Origin: Lucinisca nassula
Taxonomy: Eukaryota; Mollusca; Bivalvia; Lucinida; Lucinidae
Assembly: GCA_963580285.1 (NCBI GenBank)
Contig: OY757010.1
Span: 220,057,234 to 220,121,233, forward strand
Direction of reading: 5' to 3'
Length of the DNA: 64,000 bases
Shown here: one piece after another, positions 1-10,129 of the stretch
Layout: each line of letters begins with the position of its first letter
How positions within the stretch are numbered: the stretch's first letter is position 1
The notes under the pieces: generated by a model
What the model saw: the letters and a program-made list of their open reading frames with translations, nothing else
Databases searched by the model: none
What the model was told of the DNA's origin: nothing
Made by a program: the position numbers and the translations under genes

Positions 1-351
1 AGAATGTGGCATCTCATCAGGGTTTGCACTGTTTGCTACTCATACAGCTGTTTTAGGCACAACCTTTGGAAAAAAATTGTACTTATAGAATAATTGTTAA
101 CAAGCCAATTAGTAATGATAACCATTTTTGTGGCGTTATCTGCCTGAACAAACATTGCAGACCCAGATGAGGCATCGGAGAATGTGGTGGCTCATCAGGA
201 TCTGCACTGTTTGCCACTCATCCAGCTGTTTTAGGCACAATATTTGGAAACAAATTGTACTTATCAAATAATCGTTTACAAGCTAATCAGTTATGGCAAC
301 CATTTTTGTGGAATTTATCGATCAGTTATCCTATTAATCGTGTCAGCCTTA
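1..351. mobile_element. hAT-like MITE, terminal part with internal duplication
   Basis: The right end (TCAGCCTTA at 343-351) matches the right terminus of the complete hAT-like MITE at 12861-13252. Internal sequence (ATCAGG..CTGCACTGTTTGC, TTTTAGGCACAA, CAAATTGTACTTATC) also matches it. The internal part occurs twice in tandem (about 1-170 and 171-351). The left terminus is outside the window. Bases 352-359 (CTCACATA) are the predicted 8-bp target duplication, whose partner lies left of the window. Its last three bases form the stop codon of the neighbouring LINE frame. Confidence 0.65.
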
Positions 352-2235
352 CTCACATAGGAATCTTGATGTGCCCCTGATGTACTGGTCGACACAGGAG
401 ATAAGAATGCAATTATCTTCGTAAGTTAAATCAGGATTGCCAGCTACAAGGCTGTCAGCTGTAATAGATATGATGCTGTAAATTGTTGGGTGACACATTA
501 AAGAGTTTATTAGGTTTGTTCGGGCACAATCATATTTAGGGCACCTAAAGAGGAAGTGGTCCAGAGATTCTTGACAGTTGCAGTTAGGGCATGTGGGACT
601 ATCAGTTAGATGATCATTAAATAGGTCTAGATTAAGTTGACTTTTATTGTTCCTTAATTGGCAAATAACTATATTCATTTTCCGATCTCCAAAAGAGTAA
701 TGTTTGGGAGGGGAAGGTATTCTTTTTCGAATAGTTTGTTTGAAAGTATACAGTGATGTACAGTTGTTTAATTCATCATCCAGATTATTCCAGAGGTCGG
801 TTGTTGATAAAAAAAATGAGTTCTTGAATGCAGAGGTTCTGGGTGTTGGATATTTAAGATTTCTGTTTCTTAGCGAATATTCAGTTTGGTGTGCATTATA
901 GTTATCTAAAATATTGTTTATATATTGTGGTGTTTCATAATTTAATATTTTATAAAAGTGGATTAATTTACTATTTTTTCTTCTTTCAGAAAGTGGAATC
1001 CATCCTAGTTCTTTGTACAGAATAGCATGTGATGTGCCTCGACGAAGCCCTGATATTATCCTGGCAGCATCAAGCTGAATAGATTCGAGGAGATCAGCCT
1101 CAGCTTGGGTTAGATTATCCCAGATGATATTCCCATATTCTAGTATTGGACGTATGTATGATATATAGAATCTTGTCAAGGATTTGCGATCAATATCGTA
1201 TTTAAGCATTCGCATTATATTCAGTCTATGTGCAGCTTTATCATAAATATTATTAATGTGCTCAGCCCAAGTTGCATCTGAGGATAGAGTTATACCAAGG
1301 TGTGTATGGTCAGTCTCATCATTAATACTTACATTATTGAATATTATGTTGTGTTGGGCTGGATTTCTCTTTCTAGTAAATAACATTGATTTGGTTTTGG
1401 CTGGGTGTAAGATTATACACCATTGGTTTGCCCACTGGGCAATACTTTGAAGGTCCTCATTAAGTAGATTAATGGAATTATTATTTTCTACAACAGTAAA
1501 TAAGGATGTGTCATCTGCGAATAGTCGGATATTACATTGTATGTTATCAACTATATCATTAATATATAATAAAAATAGGTATGGCCCTAGAACCGATCCT
1601 TGTGGTACCCCAGCTGATGTTACATCCCATTGTGATTTATAACCTTCATTAATAACTCGTTGTTTCCTGTCTGATAAATAACTTTTAAACCAGTTGAGCA
1701 GATTTCCACAAATTCCATATTTATGAAGTTTATGTAAAAGGCCGTCATGCCAGACTTTATCAAAGGCCTTACTAACATCACAAAATATGAATTTAATATC
1801 TTTTCCTTTATCCAGACTTTCCAAAATTTTATGATATATTTCAAGTAATTGGTTTACTGTGGAATCTTTGGGTCTGAATCCTGACTGATGTTTGGTGAGA
1901 ATATTGTTTTGCTCCAGATAGTTGTATAGATATTTAAAAATAATTTTTTCCATTAATTTCCCAAGACAGCTTGTGATTGATATAGGACGATAGTTTGTAG
2001 GTTCATTATCAGAACCTTTACCTTTAAATATGGCTGAGATATTGGCCATTTTCCATTGTGATGGCACTTTACCAAGGCTAAGTGACTTGTTAAAAAGCAT
2101 TGTTAATGGTTTAATTAAGGCGGTACCTGTAAGTTTTATAAGTTTAGGCATAATTTCATCTGGGCCACCAGGTTTACTTGGATTTAATAAATGTAATTGA
2201 TCCTTAATATCTTGTTCACTAACTTCAATATGCAT
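349..2235 (-). CDS. LINE reverse transcriptase (Jockey/CR1-type), 5'-truncated
   Basis: The 628-codon frame encodes a non-LTR retrotransposon reverse transcriptase, which would copy element RNA at a nicked chromosomal site. Visible RT motifs: NYRPISITSCLGK (about residue 81), the first catalytic Asp in IFCDVSKAFDKV (D153), SAGVPQGSVLGP (about 207) and the catalytic FADD box (239-242). The thumb/C-terminal region includes YIRPILEYGNIIWDN, and a Cys-rich segment CPNCNCQESLDHFLFRCP lies near residue 560. No endonuclease domain is present. An in-frame TGA a few codons upstream of the first Met marks the 5' limit, as in a typical 5'-truncated LINE copy. The frame has no internal stop. The terminal TAA comes from the adjacent hAT-like terminus, so a few C-terminal residues were probably replaced. 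The clade (Jockey or CR1/L2) is inferred from motif style and is not resolved. Confidence 0.9.
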   Translation of the reverse strand: MHIEVSEQDIKDQLHLLNPSKPGGPDEIMPKLIKLTGTALIKPLTMLFNKSLSLGKVPSQWKMANISAIFKGKGSDNEPTNYRPISITSCLGKLMEKIIFKYLYNYLEQNNILTKHQSGFRPKDSTVNQLLEIYHKILESLDKGKDIKFIFCDVSKAFDKVWHDGLLHKLHKYGICGNLLNWFKSYLSDRKQRVINEGYKSQWDVTSAGVPQGSVLGPYLFLLYINDIVDNIQCNIRLFADDTSLFTVVENNNSINLLNEDLQSIAQWANQWCIILHPAKTKSMLFTRKRNPAQHNIIFNNVSINDETDHTHLGITLSSDATWAEHINNIYDKAAHRLNIMRMLKYDIDRKSLTRFYISYIRPILEYGNIIWDNLTQAEADLLESIQLDAARIISGLRRGTSHAILYKELGWIPLSERRKNSKLIHFYKILNYETPQYINNILDNYNAHQTEYSLRNRNLKYPTPRTSAFKNSFFLSTTDLWNNLDDELNNCTSLYTFKQTIRKRIPSPPKHYSFGDRKMNIVICQLRNNKSQLNLDLFNDHLTDSPTCPNCNCQESLDHFLFRCPKYDCARTNLINSLMCHPTIYSIISITADSLVAGNPDLTYEDNCILISCVDQYIRGTSRFLCE

Positions 2236-2239
2236 AACA

Positions 2240-2980
2240 ATGTCCTTCTCGAATCAGCTAGCCGTAGTTACTGACTGCCTGATGATCCTTCTCCACAAAC
2301 GAAATTTCCAGAAGACCGATAGGATGTTCATCTGTTTCTGGGTGTTCATCGGCAAAATACCATGTTGGAGACAGATACCGCCTTTAAGTTTTCACTCCTC
2401 GGTTTTGTGAAGTTGCCTCATCACTATCTGAAAAAATCCATTTCGACAATGGAATCTCCCACCTAATACGTTTGGAGTGGTCCATTTCCAATCATAAATG
2501 TGCCAGGTTTAATTTTTTGACGGTAAGTTTTGCAAAAATGCATATACTTTCAGCAAACAGTGTAGACTCAGATCAGACGCCGCGTTTTGCAGCGTCTGAT
2601 CTGGGTTTGCACTGTATGCCAATGCCCCCCTCCCCCCCCCCCCCCAAACAAAAAAGGGCCGCCAGGAATATATGGGTGAAGGCAGGTAATTTTTCTTGTT
2701 TGGTTAACTTGACTGGATAACAAACAGTGTTGGTCGTGATGATACTGTTCATTATCAGTCGTCTTATCTGGATCTGCAGTGATTGCATAGGTAACTATAC
2801 CGAACTAAAGGGTTGAAAGTGTTAAATATTTTCTTAAAAATATACGCGGAAATGAATTTCTTTTTTTTTATCAGTAATTAGAATTGAACGATCAGAAAAC
2901 ACTCCGATAAATCTGCACATCTACCCACTTTGGCTGAAGTACCTGCGTGTCTTTCTTTGGGTGGCCCGCGGGCTGTAGAA
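2240..2980. other. Non-coding stretch with palindromic repeat and poly-C
   Basis: No gene recognised. It holds one copy of a palindromic repeat of about 70 bp at 2556-2621 (TCAGATCAGACGCCGCG facing CAGCGTCTGATCTG) and a C-homopolymer at about 2627-2645. The rest looks like unannotated single-copy DNA. Confidence 0.5.
2556..2621. repeat. Palindromic dispersed repeat, 'GACGCCGC' family
   Basis: The unit is an imperfect palindrome running from AACAGTGTAGAC through CAGATCAGACGCCGCG and its inverse to CTGCACTGTTTGCC. Related copies or parts lie near 147-224, 5795-5845, 13032-13105 (inside the hAT-like MITE), 22592-22637, 28098-28152, 40104-40140 and 48669-48736. It has no coding potential. It may be a miniature mobile element or a hairpin module shared by several elements. 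Confidence 0.7.
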
Positions 2981-3142
2981 GTGAGTGAGTTTTAGTTTTA
3001 CGCCCCACCAACAGCTAAGGTCATACGGAGACGGGACCTCGGTTTAAAGACTTATCCGAAAGTCTGGAGAAGCCCGGGATCGATCCTGCGATCCCTGGTT
3101 TACAAGGCGAGTAGCGTAACCACTGCGCCACGAAGGCTTCTA
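2981..3142 (-). mobile_element. tRNA-derived SINE with 12-bp target duplication
   Basis: Read on the minus strand, it begins with a tRNA-like head: a box-A-like TGGCGCAGTGG, then a box-B-like GGATCGATCC. It is flanked by a perfect 12-bp direct repeat CGGGCTGTAGAA (2969-2980 and 3143-3154), the mark of LINE-mediated insertion. A second copy of the family is at 45149-45319 and a diverged one at 37577-37720. Confidence 0.9.
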
Positions 3143-3144
3143 CG

Positions 3145-4034
3145 GGCTGTAGAAGGTAACAGCCATCAGCGAAGGCTCTAGTCCTACTACGCAAACTTAA
3201 TTCTTACTGTAGGTTGTGTCATTTGGTATGCTAGTTGTCTTGTGATTTGTGTGTGCTTGCTGGTTAGTAATGTTATACTTTTTTACATTACGACAACAAA
3301 TCAATGTGACAGAGCAATCTTCAAAACGGTATTTTTTCTGTTGATTGTTTGACATATTTTCCTCATTTATACACCAAATACAGAATGAGGTGCTCGTAAG
3401 AACAGCCTCATTGAGGGACATGTTGATACTGCAAATCTGCATCCCTTCCGCTGATTCAAGAAGGATAGTTGTCAGTTTCTGGCGAAAGAATGTGCACTGT
3501 ACTGGTTAACCGCTTCCGTATAAGCCTGTCCAGTAAAGTGTGGATAGGTAAACTGACCTGCTCAAAAATGTCCTCAATATAGTTTATCAACGACCTCTGA
3601 AAGTTCAACGTTCAAGCGTGGCAAGACTATTCCATATTTTAGGGGAAGCAGGTTTCGGATTTATTTTTTCTCAGGATTTTAAAATTATAAATAAGTTTTT
3701 TGATAATGTCATTGTTTAGAAGTCGTTGCCAAGTGGTTAGTATGATGCAGTCCGAACCTCAGTAAAAACTATATCTCCCAATGTAAAATCCCAACTGAAG
3801 GCGACTTACGTAAAACACGGACTAGTCCAAAAATTAAAAGTGCAGTCACGTCTCACTGCGTTTTGAAAGCCTATAGTGTTGAGTGGATTGTTAAACTCCA
3901 ATATACAAACAAACTGCGAATCTGGAGAGACTATGAAGTGCGTCAAGCGAAAATGTGACTTCGGGCCAGAGCGACCAGATTAGATTAAAAACAGAGTAGC
4001 TACATCATGTAAACATGTGCGGTTAATGAACACC
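3145..4034. other. Non-coding stretch
   Basis: No gene recognised. About 3450-3512 matches, in reverse, the 3' tail of the SINE at 46015-46213 (CAGTTTCTTGCGAAAGAATG-like). About 3730-3875 resembles, in inverted orientation, 41560-41720 (lAGTCCAAAATTA / AGTTGGGATTTTA-type sequence), so at least two old repeats lie here. Confidence 0.5.
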
Positions 4035-4510
4035 CCTGTAAACCCCACCTAATATAGAGAATAGAACGGGAAGCAATGATCGGGAATTGATACAATTAAT
4101 CCACAGTTCCCATCAGAGACACCAAAGGGAAAGACACACAAACACGAAGCAACAGACCCCAACGGAAACACCAAGAGCGGAAAGCCAAAAGGACAGTTAC
4201 TTTCCCACAAAATGGCCAAAAGGCTATCCAAAATAAAGTAACATAAACGACACAAACACCCAAAGACAAACCATAACAAAAATAAACCGCGACCAAAAAA
4301 CCTCCCTGGAATGATCAGCGGAAACGAATTCCACTGGGGGCTTAAATCGATTTTACGTGGCCACAATCCTCGCCCTTACTTCCGTCGCGATTAAGACAAA
4401 TACTTTGTCCAGTCCGCATGAAAGCCTCCTAACTCATCAGTGCAACATCTCCGTGAAACAACTGAAATGCTGGAGCAAAAGAAAACAAACAGATTGACTC
4501 CGACGGGCCC
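4035..4510 (-). repeat. Dispersed ~650-bp repeat ('P' family) copy
   Basis: Shares GATACAATTAA, CCCATCAGAGACACCAAAGG, GTTACTTTCCCACAAAATGG, TTTTACGTGGCCACAATCC and ACTTCCGTCGCGATTAAGAC with the copies at 13930-14573, 16010-16566, 45520-46000 and 53430-54103. A hydrophobic frame of about 105 codons (4049-4366, minus) crosses it. The same frame recurs in other copies only because the DNA is repetitive, and I do not call it a gene. Confidence 0.8.
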
Positions 4511-4511
4511 A

Positions 4512-4735
4512 AAACTGGGTATACAGGGATATACATCATTTTTCTTATTTCTGCTCTAAAACATAGGTTAGGTTATGGACACTCGTTACATCTGGCGTTG
4601 AGGCGGTTCTATCGAGCACAACCTTTGCTTGGCGTATTAATAAGAAACATGTTACTAATTTTCATCAGAAAACTGACAATTTTCGAGATATGAAAAAAGC
4701 TACTGTGTCAAACGGGAGTATTCTCGTAATGAATT
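4512..4735. repeat. Hairpin ('H') element, diverged copy
   Basis: Order: TATACAGGGATATACAT, CTTATTTCTGCTC, then a decayed core GAGGCGGTTCTA..GAGCACAACC, then TTTTCATCAGAAAA. It matches better-preserved copies such as 30001-30280. The left half of the core palindrome is degraded. Confidence 0.65.
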
Positions 4736-5080
4736 AGGTTCTTAATTGTTTGTTCTAAAGATTTTGATCAAATACATCCTGCAGACCTGATGCGCTGTAT
4801 TTTGACCCATGATTTACGTCTTGTTTCGCTTGCCGCGGCCCTAACGAAGTTCATTGTGTTAAATGTGGAGATATGAAAACAAATTGCACGTTTAAATGCG
4901 TGCAGTGACATAATAAGAATTAGGTTTGCAGACTTTATGCTAAAACACGGAGAATTGGTACTGGCTGCCTTTTTGTCCATTCTTTGAGTGTGCGGGGGTA
5001 GAACGAGGTAAGAACGTCCAGTTGTCATATAACAATCAAACACAGAATGACAGTTTTTTTTTTTTTTTGGGGGGGGGGGT

Positions 5081-5275
5081 TTACGGCCCTTTCAAGATTA
5101 TAGCACTCATATCGAGCCGATCGTTAATCAGAGGTGGGCGAAAACCGGAGTATCCGGAGAAAAACCACCTGACCTTCCGTTGCTGAACTTGGCGTCTCAT
5201 ATGTGGCCCTAGCGAGGGACCTAATGATTGAGAGTCAGTGCTCTTATCTACTAGGCCACGGAGGCCCGTACAGTA
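5081..5275 (-). mobile_element. tRNA-derived SINE (second family)
   Basis: On the minus strand it starts GGCCTCCGTGGCCTAGTAGA, a tRNA-like head, and later contains CCGGATACTCCGGTTTTCGC. The CCGGAGTA..CCGGAGAAAA type of central motif is common in marine-invertebrate SINEs (family knowledge). It ends in a long homopolymer junction (T then G runs, about 5052-5080). Target duplications are not evident. Confidence 0.7.
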
Positions 5276-5332
5276 TGACAGGGAGAGTAGGAGTTTGATC
5301 AATCACTGTGAATTGTCTCATTGCTACAGCAA

Positions 5333-5611
5333 CCGTATACACGAAATGAACACCCCGCTAAACACCACTTTGTAAAGAGAAAACTGGGGTTTATGGGGGT
5401 ATACATTATTTTTCTTATTTTTGCTCCAAGAGATAGGTTGTGGGTACTCGTTAGAACCGCCTCAACGAGGCGGTTCTAACGAGCACCCACGACCTATATT
5501 TGCAGTATCTATGAGAAAAATATCACGGATTTTCCTCAGAAAAGTAGCCGTTTTGGAGGTGTGAAAAAATGCCCTATGTCGCACGGGTTTGTAATCGTAA
5601 TGTTGTGCGTT
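5333..5611. repeat. Hairpin ('H') element with perfect core palindrome
   Basis: A palindromic MITE-like element. The outer part carries GAACACCCC..AAACCCCACTTT. The core is GTACTCGTTAGAACCGCCTC, a short loop AAC, then its exact complement GAGGCGGTTCTAACGAG. The far end is TCGCACGGG..ATCGTAATG. It is non-coding. Confidence 0.8.
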
Positions 5612-5794
5612 CACTTTGATTTAAATACATGTACTTTTCGAATGTTGCAAAAGATTATGGTGCATAATTTTCTATGATCGTGTGAGTATCATAGGCTGGC
5701 CCAACTACATTTAAGGGACTTCCGGTTAATTCTACGTCCGTCAAAGCGTACAAAAAATCCTACAATGTATGCAAATTGTCTAGATCCTGATAAC

Positions 5795-5845
5795 AATCCG
5801 CGTGTCGCGGCGTCTGATCACGATCTACGCTGTTTGGCAATGTCA
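5795..5845. repeat. Palindromic 'GACGCCGC' repeat, partial
   Basis: Contains CGCGGCGTCTGATCACGATC and CTACGCTGTTTGGCAA, the right half of the palindromic family described at 2556-2621. Its left half is degraded. Confidence 0.55.
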
Positions 5846-6022
5846 ACTTAAAAACGTTCGCCATACAAGAGTCAAACTATTGATGTGTTTAGTAAAACAG
5901 TATTGCTTATTTCAAAATTAATAATTTCGAAATTTTCAAGTTTATTTAATACTCAGGTTGTATATCAATATAACAACAAAGTACAGTTGTACGTGTTAAT
6001 AGCATTCATGTACATGAACATA

Positions 6023-7966
6023 CAGGTAAATTCCTATATCAAGACCACCATTGGGACTGTTCAAAGGTGGTCTTAAAGACCACTTTTGTACAATCTCAAA
6101 GACGGTCCCTGACCAGATGATATAATAGGCAGAAAACACAAAGAAAAAATCAGTATACACTTCAAAATATTTTTTATATCAGAATTAAGACTAACTAGAG
6201 CAGCAGTCGATGGTATACCATCGGGAATACCCGCTTTTTCTATGAACACGCCTTTTCCTAGAAATTGGACCTTTGACCTCACCCCATGACCCAAGGGGGT
6301 CAGATGATAATTTCGACACTTTCATGCACATGTGCAGTCCCCAAGCAATGTATGTACCAAGTTTGGTCACTGTAGGTAAAGCAATAAAAAAGAAGTTAAA
6401 TTCACAAGCCTTTTCTTAGAAATTTGACCTTTGACCTCACCCCATGACCAAAGGGGGTCAGATGAAAATTTCGACACCTTCATGCACATCTGCAGTCCCC
6501 AAGCAAGGTATGTACCAAGTTTGGTCACTGTAGGTAAAGAAATAAAAAAGTAGTTGCATTCACAAGAAACGTGACAGACGGAAGGACGGACGGAGGTCCA
6601 GACGGACGGACACCCGTGACGAAAATAATATACCCGTTTTTTTTTCAAAAAAAAGCGGGTATAATAAAAAAGAAGTTACATTCACAAGCCTTTTCTTTGA
6701 AATTTGACCTTTGACCTCACCCCATGACCCCAGGGGGTCAGATAAAAATTTCGACATCTTCATGCACATGTGCAGTCCCCAAGCAATGTATGTACCAAGT
6801 TTGGTCACTGTAGGTAAAGAAATAAAAAAGAAGTTACATTCACAAGCTTTTTCTTCGAAATTTGACCTTTGACCTCAACCCATGACCCCAGGGGGTCAGA
6901 TAAAAATTTCGACACCTTCATGCACATGTGCAGTCCCCAAGCAATGTATGTACCAAGGTTGGTCACTGTAGGTAAAGAAATAAAAAAGAAGTTACATTCA
7001 CAAGCTTTTTCTTCGAAATTTGACCTTTGAGCTCACCCCATGACCCCAGGGGGTCAGATGAAATTTTCGACACCTTCATGCACATGTGCAGTCACCAAGC
7101 AATGCGTGTACCGAGTTTGGTCACTGTAGGTAAAGAAATAAAAATGAAGTTACATTCAAAAGCCTTTTCTTCGAAATTTGACCTTTGAGCTCACCCCATG
7201 ACCCCAGGGGGTCAGATGAAAATTTCGACACCTTCATGCACATGGGCAGTCCCCAAGCAATGTATGTACCAAGTGTGGTCACTGTAGGTAAAGAAATAAA
7301 AAAAGTAGTTGCATTCACAAGAAACGTGACAGACGGAAGGACAAGTTACATCACAAGCCTTACCTTTGACCTCACTCGATGACCCCAGGGGGGTGAGATC
7401 AAAGTTTCGACACCGCCATGCACATGTGCAGTCCCCAAGCAATGTATGTACCAAGTTTGGTCACTGTAGGTAAAGAAATAAAAAAGAAGTTACATTCACA
7501 AGCGTTTTCTTCGAAATTTGACCCTTAAGCTCACCCCATGACGCCAGGGGGTCAGATGAAAATTTCGACACCTTCATGGTCCCCAAGCAATGTATGTATC
7601 AAGTTTGGTCAGTGTAGGTAAAGAAATAAAAAAGTAGTTGCATTCACAAGAAACGTGACAGACGGAAGGACAAGTTACATTCACAAGCCTGACCTTTGAC
7701 CTCACCCGATGACCCCAGGGGGTGAGATCAAAGTTTCGACACCTTCATGCACATGTACAGTCCCCAAGCAATGTATGTATCAAGTTTGGTTACTGAAGGT
7801 AAAGACATAAATAAGTAGTTGCATTCACAAGAAACGTGACAGACGGAAGGACGGACGGACGTCTGGACGGACGGACACCCGTGACGAAAATAATATACCC
7901 GTTTTTTTTTTTTTTCAAAAAAGCGGGTATAATTACAGATGGTCTTAATATAGCGGAATTTCACTA
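6023..7966. mobile_element. pogo/Tc1-like MITE split by a pearl-like array
   Basis: The left terminus (CAGGTAAATTCCTATATC) and right terminus (TATAGCGGAATTTCACTA) are inverted copies of each other, flanked by TA on both sides (6021-6022 and 7967-7968), as in Tc1/mariner/pogo insertions. The flanks of the central array (AAGACCACC..AGTGGTCTT) align with the uninterrupted relatives at 28153-28361 and 42239-42416. So the material from about 6228 to 7932 is a later insertion inside this MITE. Confidence 0.75.
6228..7932. mobile_element. pearl/Helentron-associated (HINE-like) tandem-core element
   Basis: About nine tandem core units of roughly 160 bp, each with GACCTTTGACCTCACCCCATG, GGGGTCAGATGAAAATTTCG, CTTCATGCACATGTGCAGTC and AAGTTTGGTCACTGTAGG. 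Tetranucleotide GGAC tracts are at about 6572-6612 and 7838-7872. Terminal hairpins (ATACCCG, T-run, A-run, CGGGTAT) are at about 6631-6663 and 7896-7932. Tandem cores of about 160 bp followed by an (ACGG)n-type tract and a terminal hairpin fit the described architecture of bivalve pearl elements (non-autonomous Helentrons). The internal terminus at 6631-6663 shows two elements in tandem, with two cores before it and about seven after. No protein is encoded. Confidence 0.8.
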
Positions 7967-8857
7967 TACATTACGTGTTACTGTATTGTCTTTGATTTGC
8001 CTCATATCATTTATAACCGCCACTGTTAGGAAAAAAAGATCCTTTAATCTAAGTATTATTGATGTGCGCTATAAAGACAAAGAGATTAGCATTGACTCAG
8101 TGCATTAAAATGACACAAACCATTTTTCCAGGCTATGTATCGCACTGTGAGACACTGACACGTGGCTCTCAGGGGAAATTATGGCTCAATTTTCCACTAA
8201 AATACTTCTAGAAGCAGACATTCCGACAGTGGCCTGACAGAAACAACAGCTTGATTAAATGACAAACTCGGGAGTATTGTGTTCCGAGAAACAATCGATC
8301 CTGATGAGCAAATGCCCCAGGATAAGTTAATTTCACCTAAAATCCTTAGGGAATGATGTTTTGTGTGCAAAGTGAATTTACTTTGGATTTTGTCTTTGAT
8401 TGTTAGATGAGCTGAAAATATCAAAGGTCCGCACGCTTGTCTTAGCAGTAGAATCCCTTACGTGCGAAAGATACAACTGATAATTATTATGTTCGAACTC
8501 GATGTTTAATGTGGTCTTAATTATATATTTGCATTATGTAATGCATACTCTGCTTAACGGAAACTAAGAAAAAAATATACGCAGTTTTATTGGGTCACAT
8601 CGTTTTGTTGTGTTTTGTTTGTTTGATTTTCTTCATTATCTAAACCATGTTTTCTGTAGATGTGATTTGTTGCAATCACTTAGACACCCAGACAACGTTG
8701 CGCCTTATGTATACAAAATTTCGGGTTTCAAAATTGTCCTAGTTTGTTCAGTTTCTTACAACAATAGGCGTATATAGTTAGCCTTCAGGTGCAATAAGTT
8801 GGTTGGTTGCAGTTTAGGTGTCACCTTTTTCATATTATTGTGCTGTCTTTTGGGTTA

Positions 8858-9136
8858 CGAAAACACGCCTATTCAAATATATTGAAAGTTTTACCACCAA
8901 AAATGAAAATTTTCAGATAAAATTACGTTATTTTTCATATTTCAGCCCAAAACATAGATTGTGGGAACTCGTTAGAACCGCCTCGGCGAGGCGGTTCTAA
9001 CGCGTACTCACAATCTATGCTTTTGGCAAAATAAAAAAAATAATGTAGGTCTATACCCCATTGTAAACCCCAGTTTTACTGTACAAACGTGGGGTTTAAG
9101 GGGGTCAGAAGTATATAGACGTGTTTTCGTGATGAT
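8858..9136. repeat. Hairpin ('H') element with inverted termini
   Basis: Starts ACGAAAACACGCCTATTC and ends GTATATAGACGTGTTTTCGT, which are inverted repeats. The core is CTCGTTAGAACCGCCTCGGC followed by GAGGCGGTTCTAACGCG, with loop CGGC. It is the same family as 39090-39365 and 22914-23178. Confidence 0.85.
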
Positions 9137-9432
9137 TTTTGTTTTATAACTCCGGCCTAAGTATTGTCTACTACAACTTGCGTTGATCACATTTTCTGTC
9201 AGTGGAAGTTCCTGTCATAATGCCTTTCTTGAGACATCCATCTATCAGGAAGCTGTGACACAGGAAGCTAACATTTCATGACTCACGACCCTGATTGGAA
9301 TAGATGTGTCCTCCAAAGCACCACAGGGACAAATATATATCATAGTCTGTCAACAAAAATACAAACTGTCAGATTCCAAACGGGAAAACAACTGTCGCTG
9401 CGCTCCGAAGAGATTTCACTGTGTTGTTTTAA

Positions 9433-9745
9433 ACAATATCACTCAAATAACCGGAAAGCCTATTAGACAAAACCAAAAATAACAACAACAACTGCAGCAA
9501 CAGCAGCAGCAGCGGCAGTAGCAACAACAACAACAACAACAATAAAAACTGCAACAACAACAATTATTCATATTCAAAATATAGACTGTGAATTTGTTTA
9601 AAACCGTGACTTTTTGGATCAGTTTTTGAATCCATATTGTTATAAACAATGTCGCTAAAATAAGTGGAAAGCGTATTAGACAACAAGAACAACAACTATA
9701 ACATTTATTCGATATTCATATTCAAATTGTAGACTGTAAATTTTT
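9433..9745. repeat. CAA/CAG trinucleotide tracts in a local duplication
   Basis: Two related segments (about 9433-9600 and 9642-9745) share AACAAT..TC, GTATTAGACAA, ATTCATATTCAAA and TAGACTGT(A/G)AATTT. Between these lie CAA- and CAG-rich trinucleotide tracts (9480-9560). Non-coding. The long Cys run that can be read on the other strand is only the repeat. Confidence 0.7.
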
Positions 9746-9867
9746 AGCCGAAGGTTCCAGGGGAGCTTGTAGTATGAGGGTCATCCGTCGTTCGTCGGTC
9801 CGTCCACACCTTTTACCAGTTATATCTCTGCAACTCAACCATTTCTCATCTTTGGCATGCCTCTGGT

Positions 9868-10095
9868 GGGGCATTGATAGCTCAGTGGTTAGTGCACTTG
9901 CCTCTGATGCTAGAGGTCCCGGGTTCGATCCCCGGCAGCGGCGATAAAATTTCGGTATCCGAACACGCTCCATTGGCATCATTTGCAGGGATGAATGTCA
10001 TAAAAGTGCACCGTCCTTCGGATCGGGACGTTAACTGGAGGCCCACTGTGCAGGGAGAACCATCCCCTGTACAGGTTAAAGATCCCTACCGTAAT
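9868..10095 (+). mobile_element. tRNA-derived SINE (third family)
   Basis: The head reads as a tRNA-like promoter: box A TAGCTCAGTGGTTAG, box B GGTTCGATCCC, and a final GGCAGCGGCGA. It is followed by a conserved-looking body with CCGTCCTTCGGATCGGGACG, TTAACTGGAGGCC and GTTAAAGATCCC. The tRNA-like part does not fold into a clean acceptor stem, so this is a SINE promoter and not a tRNA gene. Confidence 0.85.
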
Positions 10096-10129
10096 AGTCT
10101 TCAAACTCTATGACGTCACGCATTGTTTA

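Noticed and set aside
2290..2400. Short minus-strand frame with a DEHPETDEHP stretch upstream of the first LINE
   Set aside because: Only about 45 codons between stops, no known motif, not joined in frame to the LINE. Could be an exon remnant, but nothing supports it.
4049..4366. Hydrophobic ~105-codon frame that recurs at 13804-14223, 45752-46018 and 53831-54052
   Set aside because: All four lie in the same dispersed P repeat. The frames have different starts and ends, and other copies have stops, so similarity at the DNA level explains them.
6228..7932. CRISPR-like regular repeat spacing
   Set aside because: The unit is about 160 bp with no unique spacers, in a eukaryotic repeat context. 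A tandem-core mobile element explains it.
9443..9649. Cys-rich frame on the minus strand
   Set aside because: Translation of CAA/CAG trinucleotide repeats.
9868..9942. Possible tRNA gene (also at 46140-46213 and 58424-58500)
   Set aside because: Boxes A and B are present, but the acceptor stems do not pair cleanly and each is followed by a SINE body. Treated as SINE heads.
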